Shown here piece after piece: positions 1 to 9,325 of a DNA stretch of 64,000 nucleotides; position 1 is the first letter of the stretch, and every line of letters begins with the position of its first letter. The position numbers were made by a program, and so were the translations under genes. A model generated the notes under the pieces. The model was not told the origin of the DNA. It ran no database searches and was given only the letters and a program-made list of their open reading frames with translations. This stretch comes from Pseudanabaena sp. Salubria-1 (GTDB lineage Bacteria > Cyanobacteriota > Cyanobacteriia > Pseudanabaenales > Pseudanabaenaceae): positions 124,001-188,000 of the forward strand of contig JALQCR010000007.1 of assembly GCA_023336205.1 (NCBI GenBank). Direction: 5' to 3'.

Positions 1-759
1 ACGACGATTACGATAAGGTAAAGAGAGAATCTTAAAAATCTTCAAGCGACGATTAACATGCTCAATCGCAATACGTTGACGTGCAAGTTGGCGATTAAAA
101 CGCTTATCCTCCTTGGATAATGAGCCATTTTGAGGCTTTTTGATAGGAATTTGCGAGTTAGGATGCAACTTTTGTAAGCCTTGATAACCCTTGTCTGCCA
201 AACCTTGTGTCTGTGCGTGAAAATGAACTCCACTTGCCTTGAATAATGAGAAATCATGCTGCTTGCCCTTACCGTAAGCGGTACAAACTATCTTGAAATT
301 AGTCAGATCGACCACCAATTGGGCTTTGAGGGCATGATGCTTTTTCTTACCGCTATAAAAATGTTTCTGGTGATATTTAGGGCGCTCAACCTTTGTCTCA
401 GTTACATCAATGGCAATTATGGCTGGAGCCTTCTCCTGCCATAATGACTTTTTTCCTGCTAACCGAAACTTTTTCGATTTAATTAAGACATTTTCTACTT
501 TTTTGACGATGCGGCAAATCGTCGATTCTGACACTTCCCAGTCGCTAGCAATATGAAAATAGGTGCGATATTCACGCCAATACTGCAAAGTAACCAATAT
601 TTGGTCTTCTAGACTTAGCTTTGGTTCTACACCACCTTGTCCTTTGCTTTGGGCTGCTTGTTGCATTAGTTCCGTCATTTGAGCAAATGTTTCTCTTCTT
701 ACTCCAAATAACCGTTTAAATTCTGTCGCTGATAGATTTTGACTGGCTTCGTATTTCAT
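1..759 (-). CDS. IS5-family DDE transposase (C-terminus beyond window edge)
   Basis: Reading the minus strand from the ATG at 759 gives 253 codons that stay open to the window edge, so the 3' end is missing. The product has an N-terminal helix-turn-helix region (about residues 50-90, including '[15 protein letters not shown]') followed by a DDE_Tnp_4-like catalytic core: Asp118 in 'IAIDVTETK', Asp189 in 'GLADKGYQG' and Glu233 in '[12 protein letters not shown]'. This order and spacing fit the IS5 superfamily of cut-and-paste transposases. No frameshift is visible, so the enzyme may be intact. It is transcribed away from the ndhD gene whose 5' end it displaces. Confidence 0.85.
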   Translation of the reverse strand, partial: MKYEASQNLSATEFKRLFGVRRETFAQMTELMQQAAQSKGQGGVEPKLSLEDQILVTLQYWREYRTYFHIASDWEVSESTICRIVKKVENVLIKSKKFRLAGKKSLWQEKAPAIIAIDVTETKVERPKYHQKHFYSGKKKHHALKAQLVVDLTNFKIVCTAYGKGKQHDFSLFKASGVHFHAQTQGLADKGYQGLQKLHPNSQIPIKKPQNGSLSKEDKRFNRQLARQRIAIEHVNRRLKIFKILSLPYRNRR

Positions 760-835
760 CGCTTAATTTGAGTTCTGATAAAAAGCTTATAAATCTAACA
801 TGTTTTTGGTTCTGCAAGAGGTCTAATCTCCATGA
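1..835 (-). mobile_element. IS5-family insertion sequence, one end only
   Basis: The element carries the transposase ending at 759. Its right boundary is estimated at about 800-837, where recognisable NdhD coding sequence begins. The partner terminal repeat and target duplication lie outside the window, so the exact end cannot be fixed. Confidence 0.6.
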
Positions 836-2264
836 AGCATCATTCCAGATGTCAGAAAACTATGCTTGGATTCCCCAACTTGGTTTGAACTGGTCTTTGG
901 CGGTTGATGGTTTATCGATGCCGCTAATTTTATTGACAGGCTTGATTACAACCCTAGCCATTTTTGCAAGTTGGAATGTTACTAATAAATCAAAACTATT
1001 CTATTTCTTGATGCTTTGCTTATATAGTGCTCAAATTGGTGTATTTGCAGCCCAAGATTTATTATTGTTTTTCTTCATGTGGGAATTAGAATTGATTCCT
1101 GTCTATCTGCTGATTTCAATTTGGGGTGGGCCGAAGCGTCTTTACGCTGCGACAAAGTTTATTCTCTACACGGCATTAGGTTCGATTTTTATTCTAGTCG
1201 CTGGTTTAGCGATGGCATTTTACGGGGATACGACGACATTTAATATGGCTGAACTGGGGATGAAGCAGTATCCGATCGCTTTTGAGTTACTCGCCTATGC
1301 AGGTTTCTTAATCGCTTTTGGTGTAAAGTTGCCGATTTTCCCTTTGCATACTTGGTTGCCAGATGCTCACGGGGAAGCCTCTGCGCCAGTATCGATGGTA
1401 TTAGCTGGGGTATTGCTGAAGATGGGCGGCTATGCACTAATCCGTTTCAACATTGAAATGTTGCCAAACGCTCATGTTTACTTCGCGCCTTTGCTTGCAG
1501 TTTTAGGAGTAGTTGGCATTGTCTATGGCGCAATGGCAGCATTCGCTCAACAAAATCTTAAGCGCCGTCTAGCCTATTCTTCGATTTCGCACATGGGCTT
1601 TATCCTTGTTGGATTAGCATCATTTAATGATTTGGGTGTAAGTGGTGCATTGCTCCAAATGATTTCTCACGGGCTAATTGCGGCAGCGTTGTTCTTCCTT
1701 GCAGGAGTCACCTACGATCGCACTCATACATTGATGATGGATGAAATGGGGGGTATCGCCAAAATCATGCCTAAAGCTTTTGCCCTAATGACAGCAGCGG
1801 CGATGGCATCTCTAGCGCTCCCGGGGATGAGCGGATTTGTGAGCGAGTTGAAGATTTTTCTGGGTCTCACTACCAGCGATGTTTATGCCTCTAACTTTAA
1901 GATCGTGATGATCTGTTTAGCAGCAGTTGGCGTAATTATCACGCCGATCTATCTTCTCTCGACCTTGCGTCAAGTCTTTTATGGTCAACCGAATCTCGCG
2001 TTGCATTTAGATAAGTATGTTAGCGATGCGAAACCTCGTGAAGTATTTATTGCCGCTTGCTTGCTTGTGCCGATTGTCGCGATCGGTTTTTATCCCAAAT
2101 TGGCAACTCAGACATACGACGTAAAAACTGTTGCGGTAACTGAACAAGCTCGTGATGCCTTTAGTTTAGTTGCTCAGACCAATCCTCATCTTTATTCTTC
2201 GGGCTTAATTGCTCCGCAACTACCTCGCACAAAGACTCAAACCATTTTGGGGATTGTTGAATAA
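768..2264 (+). CDS. ndhD: NAD(P)H-quinone oxidoreductase (NDH-1) subunit 4, 5'-truncated by an IS
   Basis: NdhD is a proton-pumping membrane subunit of the thylakoid NDH-1 complex. The frame encodes 498 residues, but the first about 23 are not NdhD-like; homology begins near nt 838 with '[24 protein letters not shown]', which in family members lies some 70-80 residues from the start. Conserved segments include '[11 protein letters not shown]', '[20 protein letters not shown]' and '[14 protein letters not shown]'. It therefore lacks the first transmembrane helices, removed or separated by the IS5 element. It resembles the NdhD1/D2 (respiratory/cyclic) type. Other ndhD paralogues probably exist elsewhere. 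Whether a truncated protein is made is unknown. Confidence 0.85.
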   Translation: MSSDKKLINLTCFWFCKRSNLHEASFQMSENYAWIPQLGLNWSLAVDGLSMPLILLTGLITTLAIFASWNVTNKSKLFYFLMLCLYSAQIGVFAAQDLLLFFFMWELELIPVYLLISIWGGPKRLYAATKFILYTALGSIFILVAGLAMAFYGDTTTFNMAELGMKQYPIAFELLAYAGFLIAFGVKLPIFPLHTWLPDAHGEASAPVSMVLAGVLLKMGGYALIRFNIEMLPNAHVYFAPLLAVLGVVGIVYGAMAAFAQQNLKRRLAYSSISHMGFILVGLASFNDLGVSGALLQMISHGLIAAALFFLAGVTYDRTHTLMMDEMGGIAKIMPKAFALMTAAAMASLALPGMSGFVSELKIFLGLTTSDVYASNFKIVMICLAAVGVIITPIYLLSTLRQVFYGQPNLALHLDKYVSDAKPREVFIAACLLVPIVAIGFYPKLATQTYDVKTVAVTEQARDAFSLVAQTNPHLYSSGLIAPQLPRTKTQTILGIVE

Positions 2265-2285
2265 AGTTAGGAATTCTGCACAGAT

Positions 2286-2313
2286 AAACAAGAGCGTTTT
2301 ATCGCTCTTGTTT
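2286..2313. terminator. bidirectional hairpin terminator after ndhD
   Basis: An 11-bp perfect stem (2286-2296 with 2303-2313) and a 6-base loop lie between the convergent ndhD and FkbM reading frames; A-rich and T-rich flanks make it terminator-like in both directions. Confidence 0.7.
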
Positions 2314-2318
2314 CTGAT

Positions 2319-2587
2319 CTATTCCATCTTCATCACCACATTCCTTTGGACATCAGTATTTAAATCTTGCAGCGCAAAAGTGCGATCGCAATCATTCATC
2401 TCTACATAGCTGGTATAATCTAGCTCTTGTAACAATTGCTTGAGCTTATCTCCTGTTGCCCCAGCCGCTTTCAAACTGGTGGGATGAATCTCAATAATCA
2501 GAGTTGGCTTGAGCGCAGTAATCATTTTGCTTGCGCCTGAGAGAAAAGAACATTCACTACCTTCTACATCAAGTTTTAGTAAAACTT
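2319..2587 (-). pseudogene. FkbM-family methyltransferase, C-terminal remnant
   Basis: On the minus strand, from the IS30 boundary at 2587 to the stop at 2319, an open frame reads 'EVLLKLDVEGSECSFLSGASKM' and continues for 68 residues. 'LLKxDVEGxE' is the hallmark of FkbM SAM-dependent methyltransferases, which often modify sugars or lipids. The N-terminal SAM-binding part is gone, and the other half is not found on the far side of the IS30 element, so this is a remnant produced by insertion plus deletion. Confidence 0.75.
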
Positions 2588-3674
2588 CGCCAATTCAAGG
2601 ATGAAATGCAACACCTAGAGATCTTTGCGTAAAGGGACTCATAAGGATATTCTGATATTAATCACAATAATTAGGATACCCTCATGAGCTTTGTCCATCT
2701 TACCACCACAGAAAGAAGTGAACTGTATAAACTAAGAGTAATTGAGCAATTATCTGTATCAGAGATAGGTCGTCGCTTGAAGCGAAACAAAAGTACGATT
2801 TCAAGAGAGTTATCGCGCAATACAGACGAGCGACAGATTGGCTATTTGCCAGATACTGCGGTTGCCCTGATGAAAGCAAGACGGAAACAAGCAAAGGTAA
2901 GATTTCAGAGCATCAGTGCTGAGACGATCGCCGAAGTCAAACAACGGTTAGAGCAACACCACAGCCCAGAGCAACTAGCAGGGAGAATGGAAAGGGAGGG
3001 GCTAGGTAAAATCAGCTATGAGACGATTTATCTGATGATCTATGCAAACCATCAAGAGATGGGAATATATCAACAATATCTGAGGCAGAAGCAAAAGCAA
3101 CGAAGGCGCAAAGGTCGCCATCAGAAGCGAGGTGGCATTCCCAATAGGGTAGGGATAGAGAATCGACCGAAGATTGCAGATTTAAAAACAGAGATTGGAC
3201 ATTGGGAAAGTGATACGGTAATCGGGTGCAACCACACAGGTATCGTAGTTACGCATGTTGATAAAGCATCGAAGTATTTACTTGCTGGACTAGCTAAGAA
3301 CAAGACGATGGATGAGATCAACAGAGTGACATTCAATCTATTTGAGCCTATAGAATCAACATCTCGAAAGACAATGACCTTTGATAATGGAAGAGAATTC
3401 TGTGGGCATGAGAAGCTATCTGAAAGATTGAAACTAGAGACCTTCTTTGCGAATCCATATCATTCATGGGAACGTGGATTGAATGAACACACCAATGGAT
3501 TAATTAGAGAGTTCTATCCCAAAAGTACAAACTTTAAAATCGTGAAAGAAGAGGACTTTCAGAAGGCAGTGAATTTGATCAATCACAGACCCAGAAAATC
3601 ACTTGACTATCGTACTCCTTACGAAGTATTCTTTGCTTCATCAGAACCCGTTGCATTTCATCCTTGAATTGGCG
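2588..3674 (+). mobile_element. IS30-family insertion sequence
   Basis: About 1087 bp bounded by a perfect 25-bp inverted repeat, 2588-2612 and 3650-3674 (inner core 'ggatgaaatgcaac'). A single transposase gene fills it. The left flank is an FkbM gene remnant and the right flank a piece of IS1, so the two sides were not contiguous before insertion, or a deletion followed it. Confidence 0.85.
2684..3667 (+). CDS. IS30-family transposase
   Basis: A 327-residue protein with an N-terminal helix-turn-helix ('LSVSEIGRRLKRNKSTISREL', residues about 23-43) and a C-terminal integrase core: Asp in 'HWESDTVIG', Asp in 'MTFDNGREF', Glu in 'GLNEHTNGLIREF'. This is the IS30 DDE layout. The frame is intact and ends inside the right terminal repeat. 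The translated protein covers the whole element between the terminal repeats. Confidence 0.92.
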   Translation: MSFVHLTTTERSELYKLRVIEQLSVSEIGRRLKRNKSTISRELSRNTDERQIGYLPDTAVALMKARRKQAKVRFQSISAETIAEVKQRLEQHHSPEQLAGRMEREGLGKISYETIYLMIYANHQEMGIYQQYLRQKQKQRRRKGRHQKRGGIPNRVGIENRPKIADLKTEIGHWESDTVIGCNHTGIVVTHVDKASKYLLAGLAKNKTMDEINRVTFNLFEPIESTSRKTMTFDNGREFCGHEKLSERLKLETFFANPYHSWERGLNEHTNGLIREFYPKSTNFKIVKEEDFQKAVNLINHRPRKSLDYRTPYEVFFASSEPVAFHP

Positions 3675-3931
3675 TAACCGCACATTGGCGATAGACGCTA
3701 GGCAACGATTCCCATAACTTCTGAGCTGATTCACCAGTGCGATCGCCTATATAACAACCGACAATTTCACGAGTCTCGGCATCAATGGCAAGCCATACCC
3801 ACTGTTTATTGCCTTTGTCGTCCACAAAAGACCACAATTCATCCATCTGTATGGTCAAACGGCGTTTTGGTTTTGGTTCTACCTCCACCTGCTGAGGAAC
3901 GTTTTCATATTTATGATTGACGTAACTTTGC
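3675..3931 (-). mobile_element. IS1-family fragment, inverted relative to adjacent IS1
   Basis: 257 bp that match the middle of the neighbouring complete IS1 in reverse orientation, covering the transposase from 'QSYVNHKYENVP' through 'YRQCAV'. Both IS1 termini are missing: one side abuts the IS30 end, the other abuts the terminus of the complete IS1 at 3932. An inverted partial copy against a full copy is the usual scar of IS1 adjacent inversion or deletion. Confidence 0.85.
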
Positions 3932-4749
3932 GGTAGTCCTAAAAAGGAAAGGATGTAGGAAAATATCCAGATAGTTGATACAAAGTAAAGTAATGTCAGA
4001 AGCAAGGCCATCCTGTCCATCCTGCCAGTCCGTATCCGTTGTAAAAAACGGCAGTACACGACATGGAAAACAAAATTATAAATGTCGGGACTGTGGTCGT
4101 CAATTTGTAGAAAATCCACAGTGGCAGAGAGTTTCAGAGCGTACCCAAGACACTTATGACCTTCTTGAGAAACTACTACTAGAAAAAATCCCACTAGCTG
4201 GAATTGCCAGAGTCCTCAAGGTGTCAGAGAGATGGTTGCAAAGTTACGTCAATCATAAATATGAAAACGTTCCTCAGCAGGTGGAGGTAGAACCAAAACC
4301 AAAACGCCGTTTGACCATACAGATGGATGAATTGTGGTCTTTTGTGGACGACAAAGGCAATAAACAGTGGGTATGGCTTGCCATTGATGCCGAGACTCGT
4401 GAAATTGTCGGTTGTTATATAGGCGATCGCACTGGTGAATCAGCTCAGAAGTTATGGGAATCGTTGCCTAGCGTCTATCGCCAATGTGCGGTTATTTATA
4501 CTGACTTCTATTCGTCTTATCCAGTTGTCCTGCCCAGCAAACGTCATAGGGCTGTCGGGAAAGAAACGGGAAAGACCAACTATATTGAGAGATTCAACTG
4601 TACGTTACGTCAACGAGTATCAAGACTAGTTAGAAAGACCTTATCTTTTTCTAAGAAATTGGAAAATCACATTGGAGCCATTTGGAATTTTATTCATCAT
4701 TACAACGATTCTTTACCTCCGTGTGCGTCCTTTCCTTTTTAGGACTACC
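3932..4749 (+). mobile_element. IS1-family insertion sequence, copy A
   Basis: 818 bp with terminal inverted repeats starting 'ggtagtcctaaaaaggaaa' (3932 on) and ending with the complement at 4749. The sequence matches copy B at 10662-11479, with one substitution seen in the transposase gene (g at 4223, c at 10953; silent, both valine). The two flanks share no 8-9-bp duplication, unlike copy B, which points to rearrangement after insertion. Confidence 0.9.
3993..4742 (+). CDS. IS1-family transposase (single reading frame), copy A
   Basis: 249 residues from ATG 3993; an in-frame TTG 18 bases upstream is a weaker start. An N-terminal zinc ribbon (Cys8, Cys11, Cys31, Cys34) corresponds to InsA of classical IS1, and the C-terminal part carries the InsB catalytic core ('MDELWSFV', 'IYTDFYSSY', 'NYIERFNCTLRQR'). 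Classical IS1 needs a -1 frameshift to join the two halves; here they are one continuous frame, as in a subset of IS1-family elements. The gene appears intact. Confidence 0.9.
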   Translation: MSEARPSCPSCQSVSVVKNGSTRHGKQNYKCRDCGRQFVENPQWQRVSERTQDTYDLLEKLLLEKIPLAGIARVLKVSERWLQSYVNHKYENVPQQVEVEPKPKRRLTIQMDELWSFVDDKGNKQWVWLAIDAETREIVGCYIGDRTGESAQKLWESLPSVYRQCAVIYTDFYSSYPVVLPSKRHRAVGKETGKTNYIERFNCTLRQRVSRLVRKTLSFSKKLENHIGAIWNFIHHYNDSLPPCASFPF

Positions 4750-5095
4750 CATGGTTTAGCTGCTTAGATTTAAAGCTAGCTTGGTATGCGAGAGGTGATT
4801 TTGTTGGCTTTAAATAGATGACAGTTTGATGAATTTCTTTGGTCGGATATTTACCGTAAAGTCTCAACCAATAGTTCGCCATTCGATATGCCATTGTGTC
4901 ATCGGTTTTGGTCTGGAACTCTAAATGCACAACTATTTCCGACGACTCTAGAAAGATGACAGAATCTGCGCGAATAGGCTCAGCAGATAGCTCCGATGGC
5001 TCAAGTTTTGTTAGGGGAATTGATTTCCCCAAGAGCCAACTGGCAAAGTCTTCGGGGAAGTTCTCGGCTAGAAATTTGCAGGTATTGTCATACAT
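4750..5095 (-). pseudogene. Rpn-family recombination-promoting nuclease / putative transposase, truncated
   Basis: The minus-strand frame from ATG 5095 encodes about 114 native residues beginning 'MYDNTCKFLAENFPEDFASWL', with 'VHLEFQTKTDD' and 'MAYRMANYWLRLYGKYP' typical of the cyanobacterial Rpn/PD-(D/E)XK family. The frame runs into IS1 copy A at 4749, which supplies the last codon and stop. Family members usually continue well beyond this point, so the C-terminal half is missing. The PD-(D/E)XK core may survive in part. Function is probably lost. Confidence 0.75.
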
Positions 5096-5121
5096 TAAAG
5101 AATTGTATAGCTTTAATCATG

Positions 5122-5176
5122 CAAACCCCAAAAGGTAGTTGCGGCGCGCAGCGCCGCAACTACCTTTTGGGGTTTG
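5122..5176. repeat. 26-bp perfect hairpin, apex GC-GCA-GC
   Basis: Arms 5122-5147 and 5151-5176 are perfect complements around a 3-base loop. It lies upstream of the Rpn frame and of the DUF1565 gene, not at a 3' end, and belongs to the GC-N3-GC hairpin family. Confidence 0.85.
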
Positions 5177-5280
5177 ATAAGGATTTTTTGCAAGTGGCAG
5201 AATTTTCGTGTATTTTGATTGGCACAAACACATAATCAACTGTGTGAATTTTTGTCCGTTGGTTAAAGAGGATTTCCTGT

Positions 5281-7068
5281 ATGCGTTGCAAACCAAGTCT
5301 ATTCAGCGCGATCGCCACAAGTATCACGGTTTTAGCGATTGCTCCGCCGCTGTTTGCGCGTCCTGCCCTGTCACCGACACGGACGCAAACATGGAAAATT
5401 AGCCAATTACCACAGACAGCTTCACTGATTTATGTTGCCCCGCGTGTTAATTCTAACGGTGATGGTTCGCCAAATAATCCCTATCCGTCGATCGCAGCGG
5501 CGCTTGCGACTAAACCTGTGGCGGGATCGGTGATCCAACTACAGGAAGGAATATATAGTGCTGAGACAGGCGAGTCTTTTCCGATTAAAATTCCCGCAGG
5601 TGTGACGTTACGCGGTGCACCGACAGCTAGAGGTGTGAATACTGTGATTCGTGGTGGTGGCAAATTCGTTAGTACCAGCTTTGCTAGCCAAAATATTACG
5701 ATGCTTGCCGACAATGATGTGCGGATTGAAGGAGTCACAGTTATTAATCCCAATACCAGAGGTACTGCGGTGTGGGTTGAGTCAGGTAAGCGCGTGGCGA
5801 TCGCTAATAATACTTTTATCAATAGCGATCGCGAAGGATTATTTCTGACGGGTACTGCCGATGCGATCGTTAGCGATAACGTCTTTAAGAAAAATGGCGC
5901 AAATGGGCTCTCTGCGGTGGGGAGTAGCACGGGCGAAATCCGAAATAATATTTTTGAAAGTACAGGGTTTGGATTAGCGATCGGGCAAAAATCGCGAGTG
6001 AATGTGAGTGAGAATAATATTCTCAATAATAATGATGGAATAGTAATTTCCAATCTGTCAGCCCCGACTTTGCGAAATAATTTGATTTCTGATAATCAAC
6101 GCGATGGAATTGTAATTCTTAGAGATCGTAAGGGCTATCCCACACCTGATTTAGGAACTTCTACAAATCTTGGAAAAAATATCTTCCGCAATAACAAGGG
6201 TAAAGATCTCAACAATAATTCTGGGGTTACCCAAGTTGCTGTCGGCAATCAACTTGACCCAAAAAAGATTGCGGGGGATATAGCCTTTGTAGGAGAGTTC
6301 CCAACTGCTCCTGCACCACAAATTGCCAGTACTCCAGTACCTGTGGTTACGTCAACATCTGTACCTAAGATACCTACTGCTAGCAATGTTGAACCTATCG
6401 AAATTACAAGACCTCAACCCAGTTTTACTCCTCCAGTTAATCCTCCAACGGCTTTAGCCCCATCAAGTAGTAGTATCTTCATTGAGCCATTGCCTGATGT
6501 ACCGCAGCCAGTCACACCAGTTAAGACTACATCTTTTACTCCTAGAACTCCTCTTCCCGTAACTGCTCCTAAACCAGTGGCTCCAGTTAACAATCTTTCA
6601 CAAAGTCCTAGCGAAGTTCTCATTGATCGAGATCCTATTCCAGTTGTCCCACCAAAGCCTGTAACTCCCCCCCGATCAATATTTGTCCCTAGTAATCCAC
6701 CACAAACTGCTCCAGTTAAGCCAATTGCTCCAGTTACGCCAACCACTCCAACAACTTCCATTCCCCCAGCAATTACACCTCCCCCAGTTCAGCCAACCCA
6801 AATTCCTTACAATGCTAAAATTGCTGCCCTAGTGCCAAGACCATCGAGGGATACAGCCCCTTATTTAGTTGTGATTCCATCTTCAGATACTGAAGCTCTC
6901 AATCGAGTCCGCAGCATTGTTCCCAGTGGCAAACTCATTCCTTCACGATTTGGAAGTATTATTTTGGTGCAAGGATACCCCGATCGCGATCGCGCTGAAG
7001 TCTTAAAAGTAATTGTGCGATCTGCAATTGGTCTAGATGCGCGTGTAATTCATCAAAATAGCCTATAG
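5281..7068 (+). CDS. secreted DUF1565 beta-helix protein with C-terminal SPOR-like domain
   Basis: A 595-residue exported protein. An N-terminal signal-peptide-like segment ends near 'LFARPALS'. Residues about 48-330 form a DUF1565/parallel beta-helix domain with repeated 'NNxF/NxI' turns ('IANNTFINS', 'ISDNQRDGIVI'). Residues about 345-515 are a Pro/Thr/Val-rich linker. The last about 75 residues ('APYLVVIPSSDTEALNRVRSI ... VQGYPDRDRAEVL') look like a SPOR-type domain that would bind cell-wall glycan. This arrangement recurs in cyanobacteria; a role at the envelope is inferred, and no enzyme activity is claimed. The ATG at 5281 was chosen because the signal peptide starts there. Confidence 0.75.
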   Translation: MRCKPSLFSAIATSITVLAIAPPLFARPALSPTRTQTWKISQLPQTASLIYVAPRVNSNGDGSPNNPYPSIAAALATKPVAGSVIQLQEGIYSAETGESFPIKIPAGVTLRGAPTARGVNTVIRGGGKFVSTSFASQNITMLADNDVRIEGVTVINPNTRGTAVWVESGKRVAIANNTFINSDREGLFLTGTADAIVSDNVFKKNGANGLSAVGSSTGEIRNNIFESTGFGLAIGQKSRVNVSENNILNNNDGIVISNLSAPTLRNNLISDNQRDGIVILRDRKGYPTPDLGTSTNLGKNIFRNNKGKDLNNNSGVTQVAVGNQLDPKKIAGDIAFVGEFPTAPAPQIASTPVPVVTSTSVPKIPTASNVEPIEITRPQPSFTPPVNPPTALAPSSSSIFIEPLPDVPQPVTPVKTTSFTPRTPLPVTAPKPVAPVNNLSQSPSEVLIDRDPIPVVPPKPVTPPRSIFVPSNPPQTAPVKPIAPVTPTTPTTSIPPAITPPPVQPTQIPYNAKIAALVPRPSRDTAPYLVVIPSSDTEALNRVRSIVPSGKLIPSRFGSIILVQGYPDRDRAEVLKVIVRSAIGLDARVIHQNSL

Positions 7069-7103
7069 AATGAAATAATTCGCTTTGCGAAGCCTTTCAT
7101 TCT
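7067..7103. repeat. imperfect hairpin with apex GC-TTT-GC
   Basis: Interrupted inverted repeat centred on 'ttcgctttgcgaa', beginning at the end of the DUF1565 gene. It contains the TTG that would otherwise extend the following ABC gene upstream. Confidence 0.65.
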
Positions 7104-7144
7104 TGGTTTTCGGCTCAATAATTAGCATAAGCACCCTAATCATC

Positions 7145-7912
7145 ATGCAAGAAACATTAGCTTCAAATCCATCCATGACTGAGCCGATGATTGTCGCCCA
7201 AGACGTGCATAAGTGGTATGGCAGCTTTCATGTGCTTAAGGGCGTGAACCTGACGGTAAATCGTGGCGAGGTGGTGGTAATTATGGGGCCATCTGGCTCA
7301 GGTAAATCCACGTTTGCGCGAACCTTTAATGCCTTAGAAGAATATCAGCAGGGCAAAATATTTGTCGATGGCATTGAGCTGTCACCAGAGAATCATCGCA
7401 ATATCGATGCTATCCGCCGTGAAGTAGGCATGGTATTTCAGCAGTTCAATCTTTTCCCGCATCTCACGGTTTTCCAAAATATTACTCTCGCGCCTTCATG
7501 GGTTCGTAAATGGACAAAGACTAAGGCTTCAGAAGTTGCTACGCAGTTATTAGAGCGAGTTGGCATTTCGCAACAGGCTCACAAGTATCCATTACAGCTA
7601 TCAGGTGGACAGCAGCAACGAGTTGCGATCGCAAGAGCCTTGGCGATGCAACCAAAAATCATGCTCTTTGATGAGCCGACTTCTTCGCTCGATCCTGAGA
7701 TGGTACGCGAAGTATTGGATGTGATGCGATCGCTAGCAGATTCAGGAATGACGATGGTGGTAGTGACACATGAGGTTGGCTTTGCCCGTGAGGTCGCCGA
7801 TCGCATTGTATTTATGGATGGCGGCGTAATCGTCGAAGAGGCAACTCCTGAAGAGTTTTTCCAAAATCCTAAAGAAGAGCGAACAAAGAAGTTCTTGTCC
7901 CAGATTTTATAG
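7145..7912 (+). CDS. polar amino acid ABC transporter ATP-binding protein (GlnQ type)
   Basis: A 255-residue ABC ATPase of the amino-acid (PAAT) family, which powers uptake through a membrane permease. It has Walker A 'GPSGSGKST', Q-loop '[14 protein letters not shown]', signature 'LSGGQQQRV', Walker B '[14 protein letters not shown]' and the switch His in 'VVVTHEVGF'. ATG 7145 is preferred over an upstream TTG that lies in a hairpin; ATG 7175 is also possible and closer to the usual family start. No permease or binding-protein gene is adjacent, so the partners must be elsewhere and the substrate is not fixed. Confidence 0.88.
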   Translation: MQETLASNPSMTEPMIVAQDVHKWYGSFHVLKGVNLTVNRGEVVVIMGPSGSGKSTFARTFNALEEYQQGKIFVDGIELSPENHRNIDAIRREVGMVFQQFNLFPHLTVFQNITLAPSWVRKWTKTKASEVATQLLERVGISQQAHKYPLQLSGGQQQRVAIARALAMQPKIMLFDEPTSSLDPEMVREVLDVMRSLADSGMTMVVVTHEVGFAREVADRIVFMDGGVIVEEATPEEFFQNPKEERTKKFLSQIL

Positions 7913-7924
7913 CGATCTCTAAAA

Positions 7925-8341
7925 TCAATTAGGTGGATGCCAGCCTGCTTTCACCCAGTTCTTACGCACAATTACAGCCAAATTATTATTTAATCGTAAA
8001 GCCTCTATCGTTGCTCGTCCGCAAGCCGTTATCCCAATAATTTCTGTTCCATCTAGATTCCAATTAAAATGATCTTTCCATTTCTGATTTCGAGGATTGA
8101 ACAAAGGAACTATTTCCCCAGATTCAGTGTCTAAATCTTCAGTTTTTGTCCACTTGTATTGATTACACAACTCACAGGCTAAGCACAAATTATCTTCTGT
8201 GTTAACTCCACCTTTGGATAATGGCTGAATATGATCGATTTGCAATCTGCCTAAAATGTAATTTTGATGACCAAGACAATATTCACAGCGATTTTCGGCT
8301 CGTTGCCTAACCTTATCTCTTGTAATTTCTGAGAGGCTCAT
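7925..8341 (-). CDS. HNH endonuclease
   Basis: 138 residues with a zinc-bracketed HNH fold: Cys19/Cys22, Asp36-His37 in 'QIDHIQPLSKGG', Asn51, and Cys56/Cys59 followed by Asn60. These are the metal- and DNA-binding residues of HNH nucleases. Its ATG overlaps the stop of the upstream gene (ATGA), so the two are co-translated. The C-terminal half ('DHFNWNLDGTEIIGITACGRATIEALRLN') is of the kind seen in many cyanobacterial HNH proteins. It could be a genome-defence or selfish nuclease; the target is unknown. Confidence 0.85.
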   Translation of the reverse strand: MSLSEITRDKVRQRAENRCEYCLGHQNYILGRLQIDHIQPLSKGGVNTEDNLCLACELCNQYKWTKTEDLDTESGEIVPLFNPRNQKWKDHFNWNLDGTEIIGITACGRATIEALRLNNNLAVIVRKNWVKAGWHPPN

Positions 8342-8730
8342 GGTAGCAAAGGTTCTCTTAATCCTCGTTTAACTGCTTCTGCTAGTGCCATTGATTTTCT
8401 CAATTGCCCCATCTGATAAATTGATATTAAAACTAGTAATTCATAGCCTTCGGCTTCTGTTAATCCTGTGCTTTTTCCCTTGGCTTGGAGATATCCTAAT
8501 CTTTGATTTTGGAATACATCCATTTTGAGATTAGATAATTCAATAACTTTGATATCTAAAAGATGGGAAAGCTCAGTGTGATCGCCTATTTCTGAGAGAT
8601 TATTAAAAACAGGCAAAATAACCCCTAAAGTATCAGCTAAAGTGTCCGATAAATTTCGTGCTGTAGCTTGTCCTAGTCTTTCGGCTGATTTAACTAAATT
8701 TTCTGGCAAATCAATGGTGATTTGAGTCAT
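8338..8730 (-). CDS. hypothetical protein with RHH-like N-terminus, partner of HNH nuclease
   Basis: 130 residues, no family recognised with certainty. The start 'MTQITIDLPENLVKSAERLGQATARNLSDTLADTL' resembles a ribbon-helix-helix DNA-binding segment (beta-strand, then two helices), and the remainder is helical. The stop overlaps the start of the HNH gene by 4 bases, a coupled pair. By analogy with toxin-antitoxin gene order it could be a regulator or antidote for the nuclease; this is inference only. Confidence 0.6.
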   Translation of the reverse strand: MTQITIDLPENLVKSAERLGQATARNLSDTLADTLGVILPVFNNLSEIGDHTELSHLLDIKVIELSNLKMDVFQNQRLGYLQAKGKSTGLTEAEGYELLVLISIYQMGQLRKSMALAEAVKRGLREPLLP

Positions 8731-9325
8731 CTGTTTTGGATAGATTGGTTTGGCTGTACCTCGATTATAGCTTAGGTGTTTCTAGTGATCGGCGATCGCA
8801 CTGCTATTAAGTGCATTCAGTCTATTTCTAGGTTGAGTGAGATAGCGATCGCCTATACATGGGAACCTCTAAAAAAGGCTAAGTAAAGTCAAACACGAAA
8901 ACTAAGTGTAATCAATTATTAAAACAACAGGAGATCGGGAAGGTTATCTCCCGAAACTAGCGATGCTAAATTCCTGATTTTGATGATTTAATCCTGACAT
9001 CTAGATCTTCTATCTCATATGCGACAGTTTACAGATTTTGCTGTTAGCTAGACAAAGATTGAAATTTATCGTGAAGATGGGCAGCTAATTTCGCAACCAC
9101 GATTTTTACAATCAGCATAGCTATAGAATGTATTTACTGCACAGGTCACCTGAAATCTATGATGGATTTGTATACTTAGATCTATGGCTCATCTGGGTTT
9201 GAGGGGTAAATGGTACAGTGTCGATACAATTATTGGCGACATGGTAGGGCTGTAACTGTTGCTCCGAGAGGATTCTGATTACTATTAGCTGTGCTTATCC
9301 CCATGAACCCAGAAGAGCCAGATCT
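8731..9325. other. intergenic region with HIP1 sites
   Basis: About 595 bases between divergently transcribed genes. It contains GCGATCGC-type sites near 8792 and 8845 and a weak hairpin around 8930-8960. No reading frame, RNA gene or terminator could be supported. Promoters for both flanking genes presumably lie here. Confidence 0.4.

Noticed and set aside
3658..4194. 178-residue minus-strand frame spanning the IS1 fragment and copy A
   Set aside because: It is an artificial fusion: its C-terminal half is the real IS1 fragment (minus strand), while its N-terminal half is the antisense of copy A.
7085..7144. Upstream TTG start extending the ABC ATPase by 20 residues
   Set aside because: The TTG lies in an intergenic hairpin and the extension has no family counterpart.
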